Shown here one piece after another: positions 33,754 through 41,802 of a stretch of DNA of 64,000 nucleotides. Numbering within the stretch: the first letter of the stretch is position 1; the number at the start of each line of letters is the position of its first letter. The translations under genes were made by a program, and so were the position numbers. The notes under the pieces were generated by a model that had not been told where the DNA came from, did no database searches, and saw only the letters and a list, made by a program, of their open reading frames with translations. The DNA is from Salimicrobium humidisoli (GTDB taxonomy: Bacteria > Bacillota > Bacilli > Bacillales > Halobacillaceae), in contig NZ_NSGH01000006.1 in NCBI RefSeq assembly GCF_002295105.1, positions 62,001-126,000 of the forward strand, given 5' to 3'.

Positions 33754-33770
33754 ACAAAATATATACCAGA

Positions 33771-33799
33771 AAAAGATCGGTCCCGGGCAGATCTTTTTT
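33771..33799 (+). terminator. Terminator after the Csp gene
   Basis: AAAAGATC (33771-33778) pairs with GATCTTTT (33790-33797), ending in T. Confidence 0.75.
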
Positions 33800-33810
33800 A
33801 GATTAAGTGG

Positions 33811-33887
33811 AAATATTCATAAATTCTGCACAAAAGGCAGGTAAAGTATCAATGGGTAAAGTTATAAAATTCATAGAAAAATCTCTT
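33811..33887 (+). repeat. Duplicated upstream element, copy B (before the SHOCT gene)
   Basis: Second copy of the element at 33327-33386, with the conserved blocks AAATATTCA, TTCTGCACAAA and GTAAAGTTATAAAATTCATAGA. Points to common regulation of Csp and the SHOCT-CopB genes. Confidence 0.6.
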
Positions 33888-33911
33888 TAAGACAGAAAAG
33901 GAGTGTGAAGT

Positions 33912-34154
33912 ATGGGTGGAATGATGAACGGGTACGGGATGGGAGGAGGTTTTTTTGGACTCGGCCTGATTTTTCTGCTTTTGATTATAGCTGTGATTCT
34001 CATTGTGGTCTGGATGGTAAGGCCTTCCGGGAAGAGAAGCGGCGGTGACCAGACATCCGGACGCAATCATGAGGACATATTAAAATCCCGGCTGGCCCGG
34101 GGTGAAATCTCCGAAGAAGAGTATGACAGGTTGAAAAAGAAACTGGACGAATAG
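33912..34154 (+). CDS. Small SHOCT-domain membrane protein
   Basis: 80-residue protein: Met/Gly-rich N-terminus (MGGMMNGYGMGGG, possibly copper-binding Met residues), one transmembrane helix (about residues 14-36), a basic linker and a C-terminal SHOCT motif (ILKSRLARGEISEEEYDRLKKKL). SHOCT modules mediate oligomerisation or interaction. ATG after AAAGGAGTG. It lies directly upstream of CopB; similar small proteins are frequent neighbours of copper ATPases. Role unknown. Confidence 0.85.
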   Translation: MGGMMNGYGMGGGFFGLGLIFLLLIIAVILIVVWMVRPSGKRSGGDQTSGRNHEDILKSRLARGEISEEEYDRLKKKLDE

Positions 34155-34207
34155 TGCCTCATGAGAACAATAGTTACCAAAAATTCGCACGGAAAGGGGA
34201 GAGAGGA

Positions 34208-36247
34208 TTGACTGCACATAACCACGATTCCATGAATGAAGAGCATAAGCATCATGACCATGACGACGGTGGGGAAGAGCATGGTCACGATCACTCCGGC
34301 CATGACCACGGAGCCATGGTGGAAGACTTCAAAAAACGGTTTTACATCTCACTTATTATCACGCTGCCTATTTTACTGTTATCACCGATGATTCAGGATT
34401 TTCTTGGCTTCAGTATTTCGTTTCCTTTTGATAAGTACGTACTGTTCGGACTTGCCACCCTTATTTTCTTCTACGGGGGATGGCCGTTCATAACAGGAGC
34501 TATCGACGAGGGAAAGAATAAAAGTCCTGGTATGATGATGCTGATCGGGCTTGCTATCGTTGTAGCATACGTGTACAGTTCCATGGTTGTTTTCGGTTTT
34601 GAAGGGCGGAACTTCTTCTGGGAGCTGGCTACCCTGATTGACATCATGCTTCTCGGTCACTGGATCGAGATGAAATCAGTGATGGGAGCTTCGAATGCTC
34701 TTGAGGAACTTGTGAAACTGATGCCCGACAAGGCCCATAAAGTAAATGAAGATGGTTCGACGGAAGATATAAAAGTGGCCCAGCTTAAACATGGAGATCA
34801 TGTCCTGGTAAAACCCGGGGAAAAAGTGCCGGTGGACGGTACGATAATCGAAGGGAAATCAGCCATAGATGAATCGATGCTCACCGGCGAATCCGTCCCT
34901 GTCGAAAAAGGAACGGAGGAAGAAGTAATCGGAGGTTCCATCAACAAAGAGGGCAGCCTGACGATTGAAGTGAAAAAACTGGGAGAAGATTCCTACCTGT
35001 CACAAGTAATTACACTTGTGGAAGAAGCGCAGAATTCAAAATCACGGGCTCAGGATTTTGCGAACCGTGCGGCCAAGTGGCTGTTCTATCTGGCGCTCGG
35101 TGCGGGGATTGCAACGTTTGCAGTCTGGCTGGCACTTGGAAATCCGATAGATATGGCGATAGAACGTATGGTTACTGTAATGGTTATTACCTGTCCACAC
35201 GCTCTTGGCCTGGCAGCGCCTCTGGTAGTCGCTGTATCCACTTCCATTTCTGCCAAGCACGGTCTTCTTATAAGAAACCGTACTCAATTTGAAAATGCCA
35301 GAAACGTTGATGCTGTTATTTTCGATAAGACGGGTACGCTGACAAAAGGGGAATTCGGTGTTACGGAAGTTATAGCGAACGGTATGGAAGAAGAAGAGGT
35401 CCTGTACTGGGCGGCAAGTATTGAACAAAAATCCGAGCATCCCCTCGCCCAGGGGATAGTTGGTGAAGCCGGGAAGCGCGACATCACCCTTGAGAACGCA
35501 GAGGATTTCGAATCGGTGACCGGACGCGGTCTCAGTGGTCAGGTGAAAGGAAAGAAAGTCCAGGTTATGAGCCCGGGCTACATGAGGGAGCATGGAATTG
35601 AATACGAGACGGAAGCTTTTGGACGTATGTCGGAAGAAGGAAAGACTGTAGTATTCGTGCTCGTAGATGAAGAATACAAAGGAATGATCGCTCTCGCCGA
35701 TATGGTACGCGAATCAGCGAAAGATGCTGTGGCGGATCTCAAAGAACAGGGGATACGTTCGGTTATGCTTACCGGGGATAACCGTAAAGTGGCCGACTGG
35801 GTGGCCGGACAAATCGGAATAGATGAAGTCCATGCAGAAGTAATGCCGGATCATAAAGCGGAAAAGGTGAAGGAGATCCAGGAAAAAGGATTGAGAGTAG
35901 CAATGACCGGTGACGGTATTAATGATGCGCCCGCTCTCGCCACAGCTGACGTGGGTATCGCTATCGGAAGTGGTACCGATGTGGCGGTAGAAACGGCCGA
36001 TATCGTTCTTGTGAAGAGTGATCCAAAAGATATTGTTTCGATAGTTTCGCTCTCGAAGAATACGTATCGGAAAATGGTGCAGAACTTGTGGTGGGCTGCC
36101 GGATATAATATTTTTGCTATTCCGTTGGCTGCCGGAGTGCTTGCCCCTATAGGTATTTTGCTCAGTCCGGCGATCGGGGCGGTCCTTATGAGTCTGAGTA
36201 CGGTAGTCGTAGCTGTGAACGCCAAAATGATGAAAGCACCACAATAG
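34208..36247 (+). CDS. copB: Copper-translocating P-type ATPase, CopB type
   Basis: 679-residue P1B ATPase. The N-terminus is a His-rich metal-binding tail (HKHHDHDDGGEEHGHDHSGHDH split over residues 13-37). The transmembrane metal site is CPH (ITCPHALGLAAPL), the CopB/P1B-3 signature rather than the CPC of CopA. Phosphatase TGES, phosphorylation site DKTGTLT and hinge TGDGINDAPALA are intact. Eight helices are expected. The TTG at 34208 lies two bases after GGGGAGAGAGG's end; a GTG at 34154 would put that site inside the gene. Exports Cu+ or Cu2+/Ag+ across the membrane. Preceded by SHOCT and Csp genes. Confidence 0.94.
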   Translation: MTAHNHDSMNEEHKHHDHDDGGEEHGHDHSGHDHGAMVEDFKKRFYISLIITLPILLLSPMIQDFLGFSISFPFDKYVLFGLATLIFFYGGWPFITGAIDEGKNKSPGMMMLIGLAIVVAYVYSSMVVFGFEGRNFFWELATLIDIMLLGHWIEMKSVMGASNALEELVKLMPDKAHKVNEDGSTEDIKVAQLKHGDHVLVKPGEKVPVDGTIIEGKSAIDESMLTGESVPVEKGTEEEVIGGSINKEGSLTIEVKKLGEDSYLSQVITLVEEAQNSKSRAQDFANRAAKWLFYLALGAGIATFAVWLALGNPIDMAIERMVTVMVITCPHALGLAAPLVVAVSTSISAKHGLLIRNRTQFENARNVDAVIFDKTGTLTKGEFGVTEVIANGMEEEEVLYWAASIEQKSEHPLAQGIVGEAGKRDITLENAEDFESVTGRGLSGQVKGKKVQVMSPGYMREHGIEYETEAFGRMSEEGKTVVFVLVDEEYKGMIALADMVRESAKDAVADLKEQGIRSVMLTGDNRKVADWVAGQIGIDEVHAEVMPDHKAEKVKEIQEKGLRVAMTGDGINDAPALATADVGIAIGSGTDVAVETADIVLVKSDPKDIVSIVSLSKNTYRKMVQNLWWAAGYNIFAIPLAAGVLAPIGILLSPAIGAVLMSLSTVVVAVNAKMMKAPQ

Positions 36248-36280
36248 AGTCAGGCAGTATATAGTATGAAAAGGTATTCA

Positions 36281-36312
36281 AGGGAGCCTGGGGAGAGATC
36301 CCCCGGCTCCCT
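36281..36312 (+). terminator. Strong hairpin after copB, poor T tract
   Basis: AGGGAGCC (36281-36288) pairs with GGCTCCCT (36305-36312), with inner GGGG/CCCC. No T run follows, so it may act in RNA processing or partial termination. Confidence 0.45.
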
Positions 36313-36346
36313 GTGTAGTGTATGAAGATAATGTAGGTTTTCGAAC

Positions 36347-36352
36347 TATAAT
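36347..36352 (+). promoter_or_regulatory. Possible -10 box of the lipoprotein-kinase-regulator unit
   Basis: Perfect TATAAT 26 bases before the lipoprotein start; no clear -35. Suggests the three genes can be expressed apart from copB. Confidence 0.45.
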
Positions 36353-36377
36353 CAAAGATGGGAAGAAGGGGAAGTTT

Positions 36378-37334
36378 ATGAAAAAAATCACTGCATTCCT
36401 GGTTGCTTTAGGAGCTGCATTCATTCTTTCGGCCTGCGGAGGAGAAGAAACGAAAAAAGGGACATCGGAAACGGAAAACAATAAAAGTGAAAAGGACCGA
36501 TCCGAGCAGGGTGAACTTGAAAAATTCGAGGGTACTGTGGAACATGTTCATGGTTTAGGCTACACGGATGTAGACGGTGTGACATTTGCATCTCACGAGG
36601 GGTTGAAAATCTACAGGGAAGGACAATGGTGGGAAACTCCCTATCATAAAAACGATTATATGGGATTCAATGCCGTTAAAGGAGGAATGTACGTCTCCGG
36701 TCACCCGGGAGAAACGTCGGATCTGCCTAATCCTGTCGGTCTTCAAAAAGGAAGAGCCGGGGAAGAAGGACTTGATCACCTTGGCTTCCGGGGAGAAAGT
36801 GACTTTCATCTGCTCGGAGTCGGATATGAGAACGAAGCGGTTTATCTGTTGAATGACAGACCGGATGAGGAACTTGAAACAGGGTTTTATCGCAGTTTTG
36901 ACAAAGGAGAGACATTCGAACCGTTTCGAGCTGAAAATCTTCCGGAAGATCTGTTTCAGTTGGCAGTCCATCCTATCCGGGAAAAAGTGGTGGCTGCCGC
37001 AGCGAAAACCGGAGTGTTTTTAAGTGAAGATGCGGGGGAGACGTTCAAAAGAATTTCTGAAAAAGGTCAGGCTTCCGGTCTTACTTTTACGGAAAACAGC
37101 TTATACTTCGGATTATTGCAGAATGGTGCCGCTTTTAAAAAATACGGGCTTGGTTCCGAAGAAATGGAAACGGTACCTTTGCCTGAATTTGGAGAAGATG
37201 CAGTACTGTACTCTGCTCTCTCTCCCGGGGAGGATGTTATAATAATATATACAATGAATGGAAGCAGCTACAGTACGGAAGATGAAGGGGAGACGTGGAA
37301 ACAATTTCTTGAAGAAGGGACGGTCACCCGCTAA
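36378..37334 (+). CDS. BNR-repeat lipoprotein (F510_1955-type)
   Basis: 318-residue lipoprotein: signal MKKITAFLVALGAAF with lipobox LSAC (about residues 17-20), acidic tether (about 21-50) and a beta-propeller-like domain with Asp-box/BNR repeats (YRSFDKGETFEPF, FLSEDAGETFKRI, YSTEDEGETWKQF). The start of the domain, GTVEHVHGLGYTDVDG, is characteristic of this family, often named a putative glycosyl hydrolase in databases although no activity is shown. ATG at 36378 follows AAGGGGAAG. Its position after copB and before a two-component system suggests a role in extracytoplasmic copper handling or sensing. That role is an inference. Confidence 0.8.
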   Translation: MKKITAFLVALGAAFILSACGGEETKKGTSETENNKSEKDRSEQGELEKFEGTVEHVHGLGYTDVDGVTFASHEGLKIYREGQWWETPYHKNDYMGFNAVKGGMYVSGHPGETSDLPNPVGLQKGRAGEEGLDHLGFRGESDFHLLGVGYENEAVYLLNDRPDEELETGFYRSFDKGETFEPFRAENLPEDLFQLAVHPIREKVVAAAAKTGVFLSEDAGETFKRISEKGQASGLTFTENSLYFGLLQNGAAFKKYGLGSEEMETVPLPEFGEDAVLYSALSPGEDVIIIYTMNGSSYSTEDEGETWKQFLEEGTVTR

Positions 37335-37412
37335 AAGGAATGTTCCGTGGAACCGCCACAGGAATATGAATAAAGATGTTTTCGAAGATATACAGGGGTG
37401 TGGAGGACTTAT

Positions 37413-38795
37413 ATGAGGGGAAAATTATCGGTAAAACTGGGTTTATTGTTTTTTGTGCTGATGCTCGTTATTGAAATAGCTTTGTTCTTCATTCTTTATA
37501 TTACGATATCAAACCACAGGGTATCGGAAGTGATGGAAGGGCTCCTCGCCCGCGGGGCCGGTCACAGAGACGTACTCGAAAACAACTACGATTCCACTAC
37601 ACTTGAGCACGTCGTACTGATGGAATCGGAAGCCTCTACAGACGTTATCATTACAGATGAAAATGGGAACATCAAAGGCCGTTCCTCAGATGAAGACGTA
37701 GAATTTCAGAGTAGCGTGGTCCGGGATATCGCTCCTGTAAAAGTCAATGAAGATCGGATTATAGAGGAGAAATGGGCGGAACTGCCTTATGTAGCTACCG
37801 TCTCTCCTATATTTGTAGATGGCGTCCACAAGGGTGAAGTATTTATGTTCTCTCGTTCAGGGACGATCAGAAATACACTTAATCACCTCTCCGAGCAGTT
37901 TTTGCTGGTAATGCTGCTGATAGGAGCCGTTACCCTCGTAGTCGTCTTTGCTTTATCCCAGATCATTACCCGCCCGCTTATCCGAATGCAGCAGGTGACC
38001 GAAAAACTGAGTGCAGGGAAAGCGGATCGTAAACTTGATGAAAGGCACAACGATGAACTCGGCTCGCTTGCTGTGTCTATAAACAGCCTTTCCGAAGACC
38101 TTGAACGTCTGAAAAAAGATCGCAATAACTTCCTTTCTTCCATAGCTCACGAATTGAGGACTCCTCTTACTTACGTTAAAGGCTATGCCGAAGTGGCTTC
38201 GAGAACAGGCACGAGCGATGAGGAACGGGTAGAGTATCTTGCTATTATAAGGGAAGAGATAAACCACTTGACTTCCCTCGTGCAGCAATTGTTCCAACTT
38301 GCAAAAATGGAAGAAAATTCGTTCGTTATCGAACCTTCCGTTATAGAACTCACCCCGCTTCTCGTAGATGTCCGAAGCCAGATGCAGCCTCTTTTTGAAG
38401 AACGGCAAGCCGGGCTCTCTATTTCCTCCCCGGAAGAAGTCTTCATTTATGGAGACGCTGTGCGCTTAAAACAGGTCTTTTACAATCTGCTGAACAATTC
38501 TGTTTTTTATGGTTACGAAAGCCCTCAAGTCGAAATAAACGTCACTGTCATCCGGGGAGAGGTACATATTCTTGTATCGGATAATGGGCCCGGAGTTCCG
38601 GAAGAAACTTTGCCTTATCTGTTTGAAAGACTGTATCGTGTGGATAAAGCGAGATCCCGGAAGTATGGAGGCAGCGGGCTCGGCCTTTCGATCGTGAAGG
38701 AAATTATAGAGAAACATGAAGGTACGGTCCACGCTTTCAACGATAACGGATTATCAATACTTATTAAATTACCGGAGGAAAAAAACTATGACTAA
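37413..38795 (+). CDS. Sensor histidine kinase
   Basis: 460-residue membrane kinase: helix 1 (about 12-33), extracytoplasmic sensor region of about 125 residues, helix 2 (about 162-184), HAMP (about 185-238), dimerisation/phosphoacceptor domain with His246 (SSIAHELRTPLTYVKGYAE) and an HATPase_c domain with N box NNSVFYG, G1 DNGPGVP and G2 YGGSGLGLSIV. ATG at 37413 follows GGAGG; the frame opens earlier but without a ribosome-binding site. It overlaps the response regulator gene by eight bases. Located in the copper block, it may sense copper or envelope stress; the sensor region itself gives no clear metal motif. Confidence 0.92.
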   Translation: MRGKLSVKLGLLFFVLMLVIEIALFFILYITISNHRVSEVMEGLLARGAGHRDVLENNYDSTTLEHVVLMESEASTDVIITDENGNIKGRSSDEDVEFQSSVVRDIAPVKVNEDRIIEEKWAELPYVATVSPIFVDGVHKGEVFMFSRSGTIRNTLNHLSEQFLLVMLLIGAVTLVVVFALSQIITRPLIRMQQVTEKLSAGKADRKLDERHNDELGSLAVSINSLSEDLERLKKDRNNFLSSIAHELRTPLTYVKGYAEVASRTGTSDEERVEYLAIIREEINHLTSLVQQLFQLAKMEENSFVIEPSVIELTPLLVDVRSQMQPLFEERQAGLSISSPEEVFIYGDAVRLKQVFYNLLNNSVFYGYESPQVEINVTVIRGEVHILVSDNGPGVPEETLPYLFERLYRVDKARSRKYGGSGLGLSIVKEIIEKHEGTVHAFNDNGLSILIKLPEEKNYD

Positions 38796-39453
38796 ACTTC
38801 TAGTAGTTGATGATCAGGAACGGATGCTGAATCTGCTGGAACTGTATCTCCGGCCTCACGGGTACGAGATTACGAAAGTTTCGAGCGGCCGGGAGGCGCT
38901 CCGGATGTTGCGGGAGAGTCCGTTTGATCTCGTTCTTCTCGATATCATGATGGAAGGGATGGACGGTTTTGAGACGTGTCGGAGGCTCCGGACTTTCAGC
39001 GATCTTCCTGTACTTATGCTTACAGCAAAGGATCAGAAAGAAGACGTAGTGAAAGGACTGAAGACAGGGGCAGACGATTACGTGACAAAACCATTTGATG
39101 AAGATATACTGGTCGCCCGTATCGAAACGCTTCTGCGGAGAAGTACACCGGTTTCCATAGAGATGAACGGATTGAACTGGAAGGAAGAAAATTATGAATT
39201 ATCATATGGAAAAGAAGCGATTGTACTAACTCCTAAAGAATTTCAAATAATAGGTCTTCTGCTAAAACGGCCTAACCACGTTTATGATCGTAATGATCTT
39301 CTGGATCTTGTCTGGGGTGTGGATTCGGATACAGGAGGCCGTACTGTGGATTCTCACATGCGTAATATAAGGGAAAAGATAAGAAAAGCCGGCTTCCCCG
39401 TCGACGACCATCTGAAGACTGTGTGGGGAGTAGGATATAAATGGATAAAATAA
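38788..39453 (+). CDS. OmpR-family response regulator
   Basis: 221-residue DNA-binding regulator: receiver domain (about 1-115) with acidic pocket VVDDQ, phosphoacceptor Asp52 (VLLDIMM), Thr in LTAKD and Lys in VTKPFDE; C-terminal winged helix (about 125-220) with LTPKEFQIIGLL and GGRTVDSHMRNIREKI. ATG at 38788 follows CCGGAGGAAAAAAAC and overlaps the kinase stop. Partner of the preceding kinase. Possible targets include the neighbouring copper genes, but no operator is identified. Confidence 0.94.
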   Translation: MTKLLVVDDQERMLNLLELYLRPHGYEITKVSSGREALRMLRESPFDLVLLDIMMEGMDGFETCRRLRTFSDLPVLMLTAKDQKEDVVKGLKTGADDYVTKPFDEDILVARIETLLRRSTPVSIEMNGLNWKEENYELSYGKEAIVLTPKEFQIIGLLLKRPNHVYDRNDLLDLVWGVDSDTGGRTVDSHMRNIREKIRKAGFPVDDHLKTVWGVGYKWIK

Positions 39454-39620
39454 CAGCCTGTCTTTTAAAGGAATGAGCCGGACAGCAAAGCGTTGGCAAT
39501 ATCTTTTGGGAAAAAGAGGAAAAGTGTGTTTCCGTTACGTCCATAGCGGGAAATAACTTCAGAACCTTCCCGGCCGAAAAATGCTGCCGGTAGTGATCGG
39601 AAGGAAAGGAGGGCTGCCAT

Positions 39621-40838
39621 ATGAACCAGGACAAAAAGAAAATAGGGATTGTTACTGCTCCGGGCTATACGAAAAGAATCGGGGAAGGACTGTATTATTC
39701 CCTGCCCGGACTGCTGAGAGAGTATGTTGATGAAGGAGAGACGTGGGAAGTGGAGTCTCTGGAAAGTCCTTTGACCGGCTATACGGAAGAACCGGAGGAA
39801 GTATTGGAAGCCCTCCTGGAGAAGAAGCAGATGCAAGGCTGGGATATGGCTGTCTGTTTAACGGACCTCCCGCTTTTTCGGGGTAAGAAACTGATAGTGG
39901 CCGAAGCGAATTCTGCGAAAAGAGTCGGTCTTCTCAGCCTGCCCGGACTCGGAGCGGCTCCTCTGATTAAACGCATCCGTGAGTCTATTCTGCAGCTTCT
40001 GAGTGAAATGCATCACGGTTCTTCCTATGAAGACAGGGATAGAGTTCAGTTGAGAGTCGGTAGAAAAGGCAGAAAAAAAATAAATGCAAGGGAACTCGTA
40101 AAAAGACGGGGGATCGACAGATTTTCTCCTATTGTCAGAGAGAATTCGGAATCCGAAAAAGTGTCGGAAGTAAGGTTTACGGTGGATTCGAGACTGCGGG
40201 GAGCTCTTCGGCTTATCACCGGAATGGTGAGAGCGAACCGTCCATGGAGGTTATTTGAACAGTTTTTAAAAATACTGGCAGTAGCATTTACGACCGGGGC
40301 TTTCGGATTCATCATATTCTCGACTTTGTGGGAGGTAAGTATCCAATACTCTTTTTGGCGGATGATTATGATTAATATTTTTGCCATTGTCCTCCTCGTA
40401 TTCTGGATCATGACTGCACACAAGCTGTGGGAACGAAAAAGTGACCATTCAAGCGCCTATATCCGTAGGCTTTATAATAGCACGACCGTTATGACTCTAC
40501 TGACGGCGGTCAGTTTCTATTATACCCTTCTATTGATCTGCTTTCAGCTGCTCGTTCTCCTGCTGTTGCCGACTGGAGCTATAAACAGTCAATTGAACGC
40601 GGAGATGAATACTATCGGTTATTTCTATATTGCCTGGACCGCTACAAGCATATCGACAATCGTAGGTGCTCTCGGAACAACGATGGAGGACGAAGACGTC
40701 GTGTTGTCAGGTACATATGGAAACCGGCAGCGCCAGCGTTACGAATTGATAAATGAAGCGGAACAGGAGAAAAAAGAAGCTGCAAAAGAGAAAGAGGAAG
40801 CAATGCAGGAGAAAAAGGAAGCAAGAAAGAATGGATAA
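39621..40838 (+). CDS. Four-helix membrane protein with N-terminal soluble domain, unknown
   Basis: 405 residues. I do not recognise it. N-terminal part (about 1-150) looks like a soluble alpha/beta domain starting KKIGIVTAPGYTKRIGEGL, with WDMAVCLTDLPLFRGKKLIVAEA resembling a second Rossmann-like strand. A linker leads to four hydrophobic helices (about 217-238, 242-266, 286-313 and 326-348). The C-terminus is a charged coiled coil with near-repeats of EKKEA. ATG after AAGGAGGGC. It follows the two-component regulator by 168 bases on the same strand, so it may be a target or co-regulated. No enzymatic motif is visible; it could be a membrane sensor or scaffold. Confidence 0.7.
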   Translation: MNQDKKKIGIVTAPGYTKRIGEGLYYSLPGLLREYVDEGETWEVESLESPLTGYTEEPEEVLEALLEKKQMQGWDMAVCLTDLPLFRGKKLIVAEANSAKRVGLLSLPGLGAAPLIKRIRESILQLLSEMHHGSSYEDRDRVQLRVGRKGRKKINARELVKRRGIDRFSPIVRENSESEKVSEVRFTVDSRLRGALRLITGMVRANRPWRLFEQFLKILAVAFTTGAFGFIIFSTLWEVSIQYSFWRMIMINIFAIVLLVFWIMTAHKLWERKSDHSSAYIRRLYNSTTVMTLLTAVSFYYTLLLICFQLLVLLLLPTGAINSQLNAEMNTIGYFYIAWTATSISTIVGALGTTMEDEDVVLSGTYGNRQRQRYELINEAEQEKKEAAKEKEEAMQEKKEARKNG

Positions 40839-40966
40839 CAGGGAGACTTTATTACATTAGTGAGGAATTCAATAAAAGATTTTTCTTTTTATTGTCAGCC
40901 GTACGTTTTCTTTTTTAAGCAGGGGGAATTTATTAACTATGCCAGCAAGGAAGGGAACGGAGGCTT

Positions 40967-41098
40967 ATGCCCACTAAACGTGTGAAGAAAAGAAAGTGCC
41001 GGAAATGCCAAAAGATTTATCCCGCTGCTCATTTTCAGGAAAACAGGGTTACTCATCTATACTGTAATTTTTGCAGACAGTCCTCCTGGAAGGGTTGA
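40967..41098 (+). CDS. 43-residue zinc-ribbon-like peptide
   Basis: Reading frame ATG-TGA of 44 codons. The product starts MPTKRVKKRKCRKCQKIYP and has two CxxC pairs (CRKC and CNFC) about 20 residues apart, the layout of a zinc ribbon, within a basic peptide. GGAGG lies only three bases before the ATG, somewhat close. A tiny frame MPARKGTEAYAH (40939-40977) overlaps its beginning and could couple translation. A terminator follows at 41148. Probably a nucleic-acid-binding or accessory small protein. Function unknown. Confidence 0.6.
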   Translation: MPTKRVKKRKCRKCQKIYPAAHFQENRVTHLYCNFCRQSSWKG

Positions 41099-41147
41099 TC
41101 ATCTATAGAAGACCCCTGTATAAAGCGCATATGTAATACATGGTTCC

Positions 41148-41176
41148 AGCCTCCGGTACTATTTCGGGGGCTTTTT
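41148..41176 (+). terminator. Terminator after the zinc-ribbon peptide
   Basis: AGCCTCCG (41148-41155) pairs with CGGGGGCT (41165-41172), followed by five T. Confidence 0.75.
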
Positions 41177-41208
41177 CAATCGAAAAAATTCCTGCAGATT
41201 TTTCCAAA

Positions 41209-41249
41209 AGAAAAAGCCAGTATCGTGGCTCCTCGCCATGACACTGACT
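41209..41249 (-). terminator. Terminator after the 48-residue basic peptide
   Basis: Minus-strand hairpin: AGTCAGT-GTCATGGC with GCCACGAT-ACTGGCT, then five T. Confidence 0.75.
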
Positions 41250-41294
41250 GTTCCCGCAATTCTTTAAAGAACCTGTACTTGTAACTACTGTATT

Positions 41295-41441
41295 CTATTT
41301 TTTAGAGTTTTTCTTTTTGCTGAAAAGCTTGCCGCTTTTCTTTTGTTTCACGTCTGTTTTTAGCTGCTCTTCGTTTCGAACCGGAGATTTTTTGAAATCC
41401 TCATCGAAACCTTCGCGCGCTTTTACATACAGTAGTGTCAC
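41295..41441 (-). CDS. 48-residue basic peptide, unknown
   Basis: GTG-TAG frame with a near-perfect ribosome-binding site (AAAGGAGGGAC, seven to eight bases before the GTG) and its own terminator downstream, so it is very probably expressed. The product begins MTLLYVKAREGFDEDFKKSP and ends in a Lys-rich tail (KKSGKLFSKKKNSKK). No membrane segment. The tail looks nucleic-acid or ribosome binding. I do not recognise a family. Confidence 0.65.
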   Translation of the reverse strand: MTLLYVKAREGFDEDFKKSPVRNEEQLKTDVKQKKSGKLFSKKKNSKK

Positions 41442-41802
41442 AAATTGTCCCTCCTTTAATTAAGTTCCAGGCGAAAGGGGGAACGTCGGCGTCATGACAA
41501 TCCTAGGGGGGAGATACATAATGCCGATCAGGACTACTCCCTTTCGTAATTAAAGTTTTCCTCATGAACCTTCAGCTAAAACATAAAACCCCGATAAAAT
41601 GGAAGAATGAGGATAAAGATTCACATTTCCGGGACTATAAACCCGCCCTTCAGTAAAGTTGATGTACAATGATAGCACCGAAGACTTGCCGGGTTCATGA
41701 GGGTAAGCGTTTCATCATAAACATACATACAAATCATGGTAAAGTGAAAGCTTGAAGTCTATATCATCGAATGAAACATAAATAGTAGAAGGAGGTACAC
41801 AT
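41442..41802. other. Intergenic region upstream of the MATE gene
   Basis: About 360 bases. A frame of only ten codons (MPIRTTPFRN, 41521-41553) follows GGGGGGAG and is probably not a gene, although its ribosome-binding site is good. No convincing sigma-A promoter, riboswitch or repeat was found. The MATE ribosome-binding site GAAGGAGG is at the right end. Confidence 0.4.

Noticed and set aside
41521-41553. Ten-codon frame MPIRTTPFRN after GGGGGGAG.
   Set aside because: Too short to support as a gene; nothing downstream suggests a leader-peptide mechanism.
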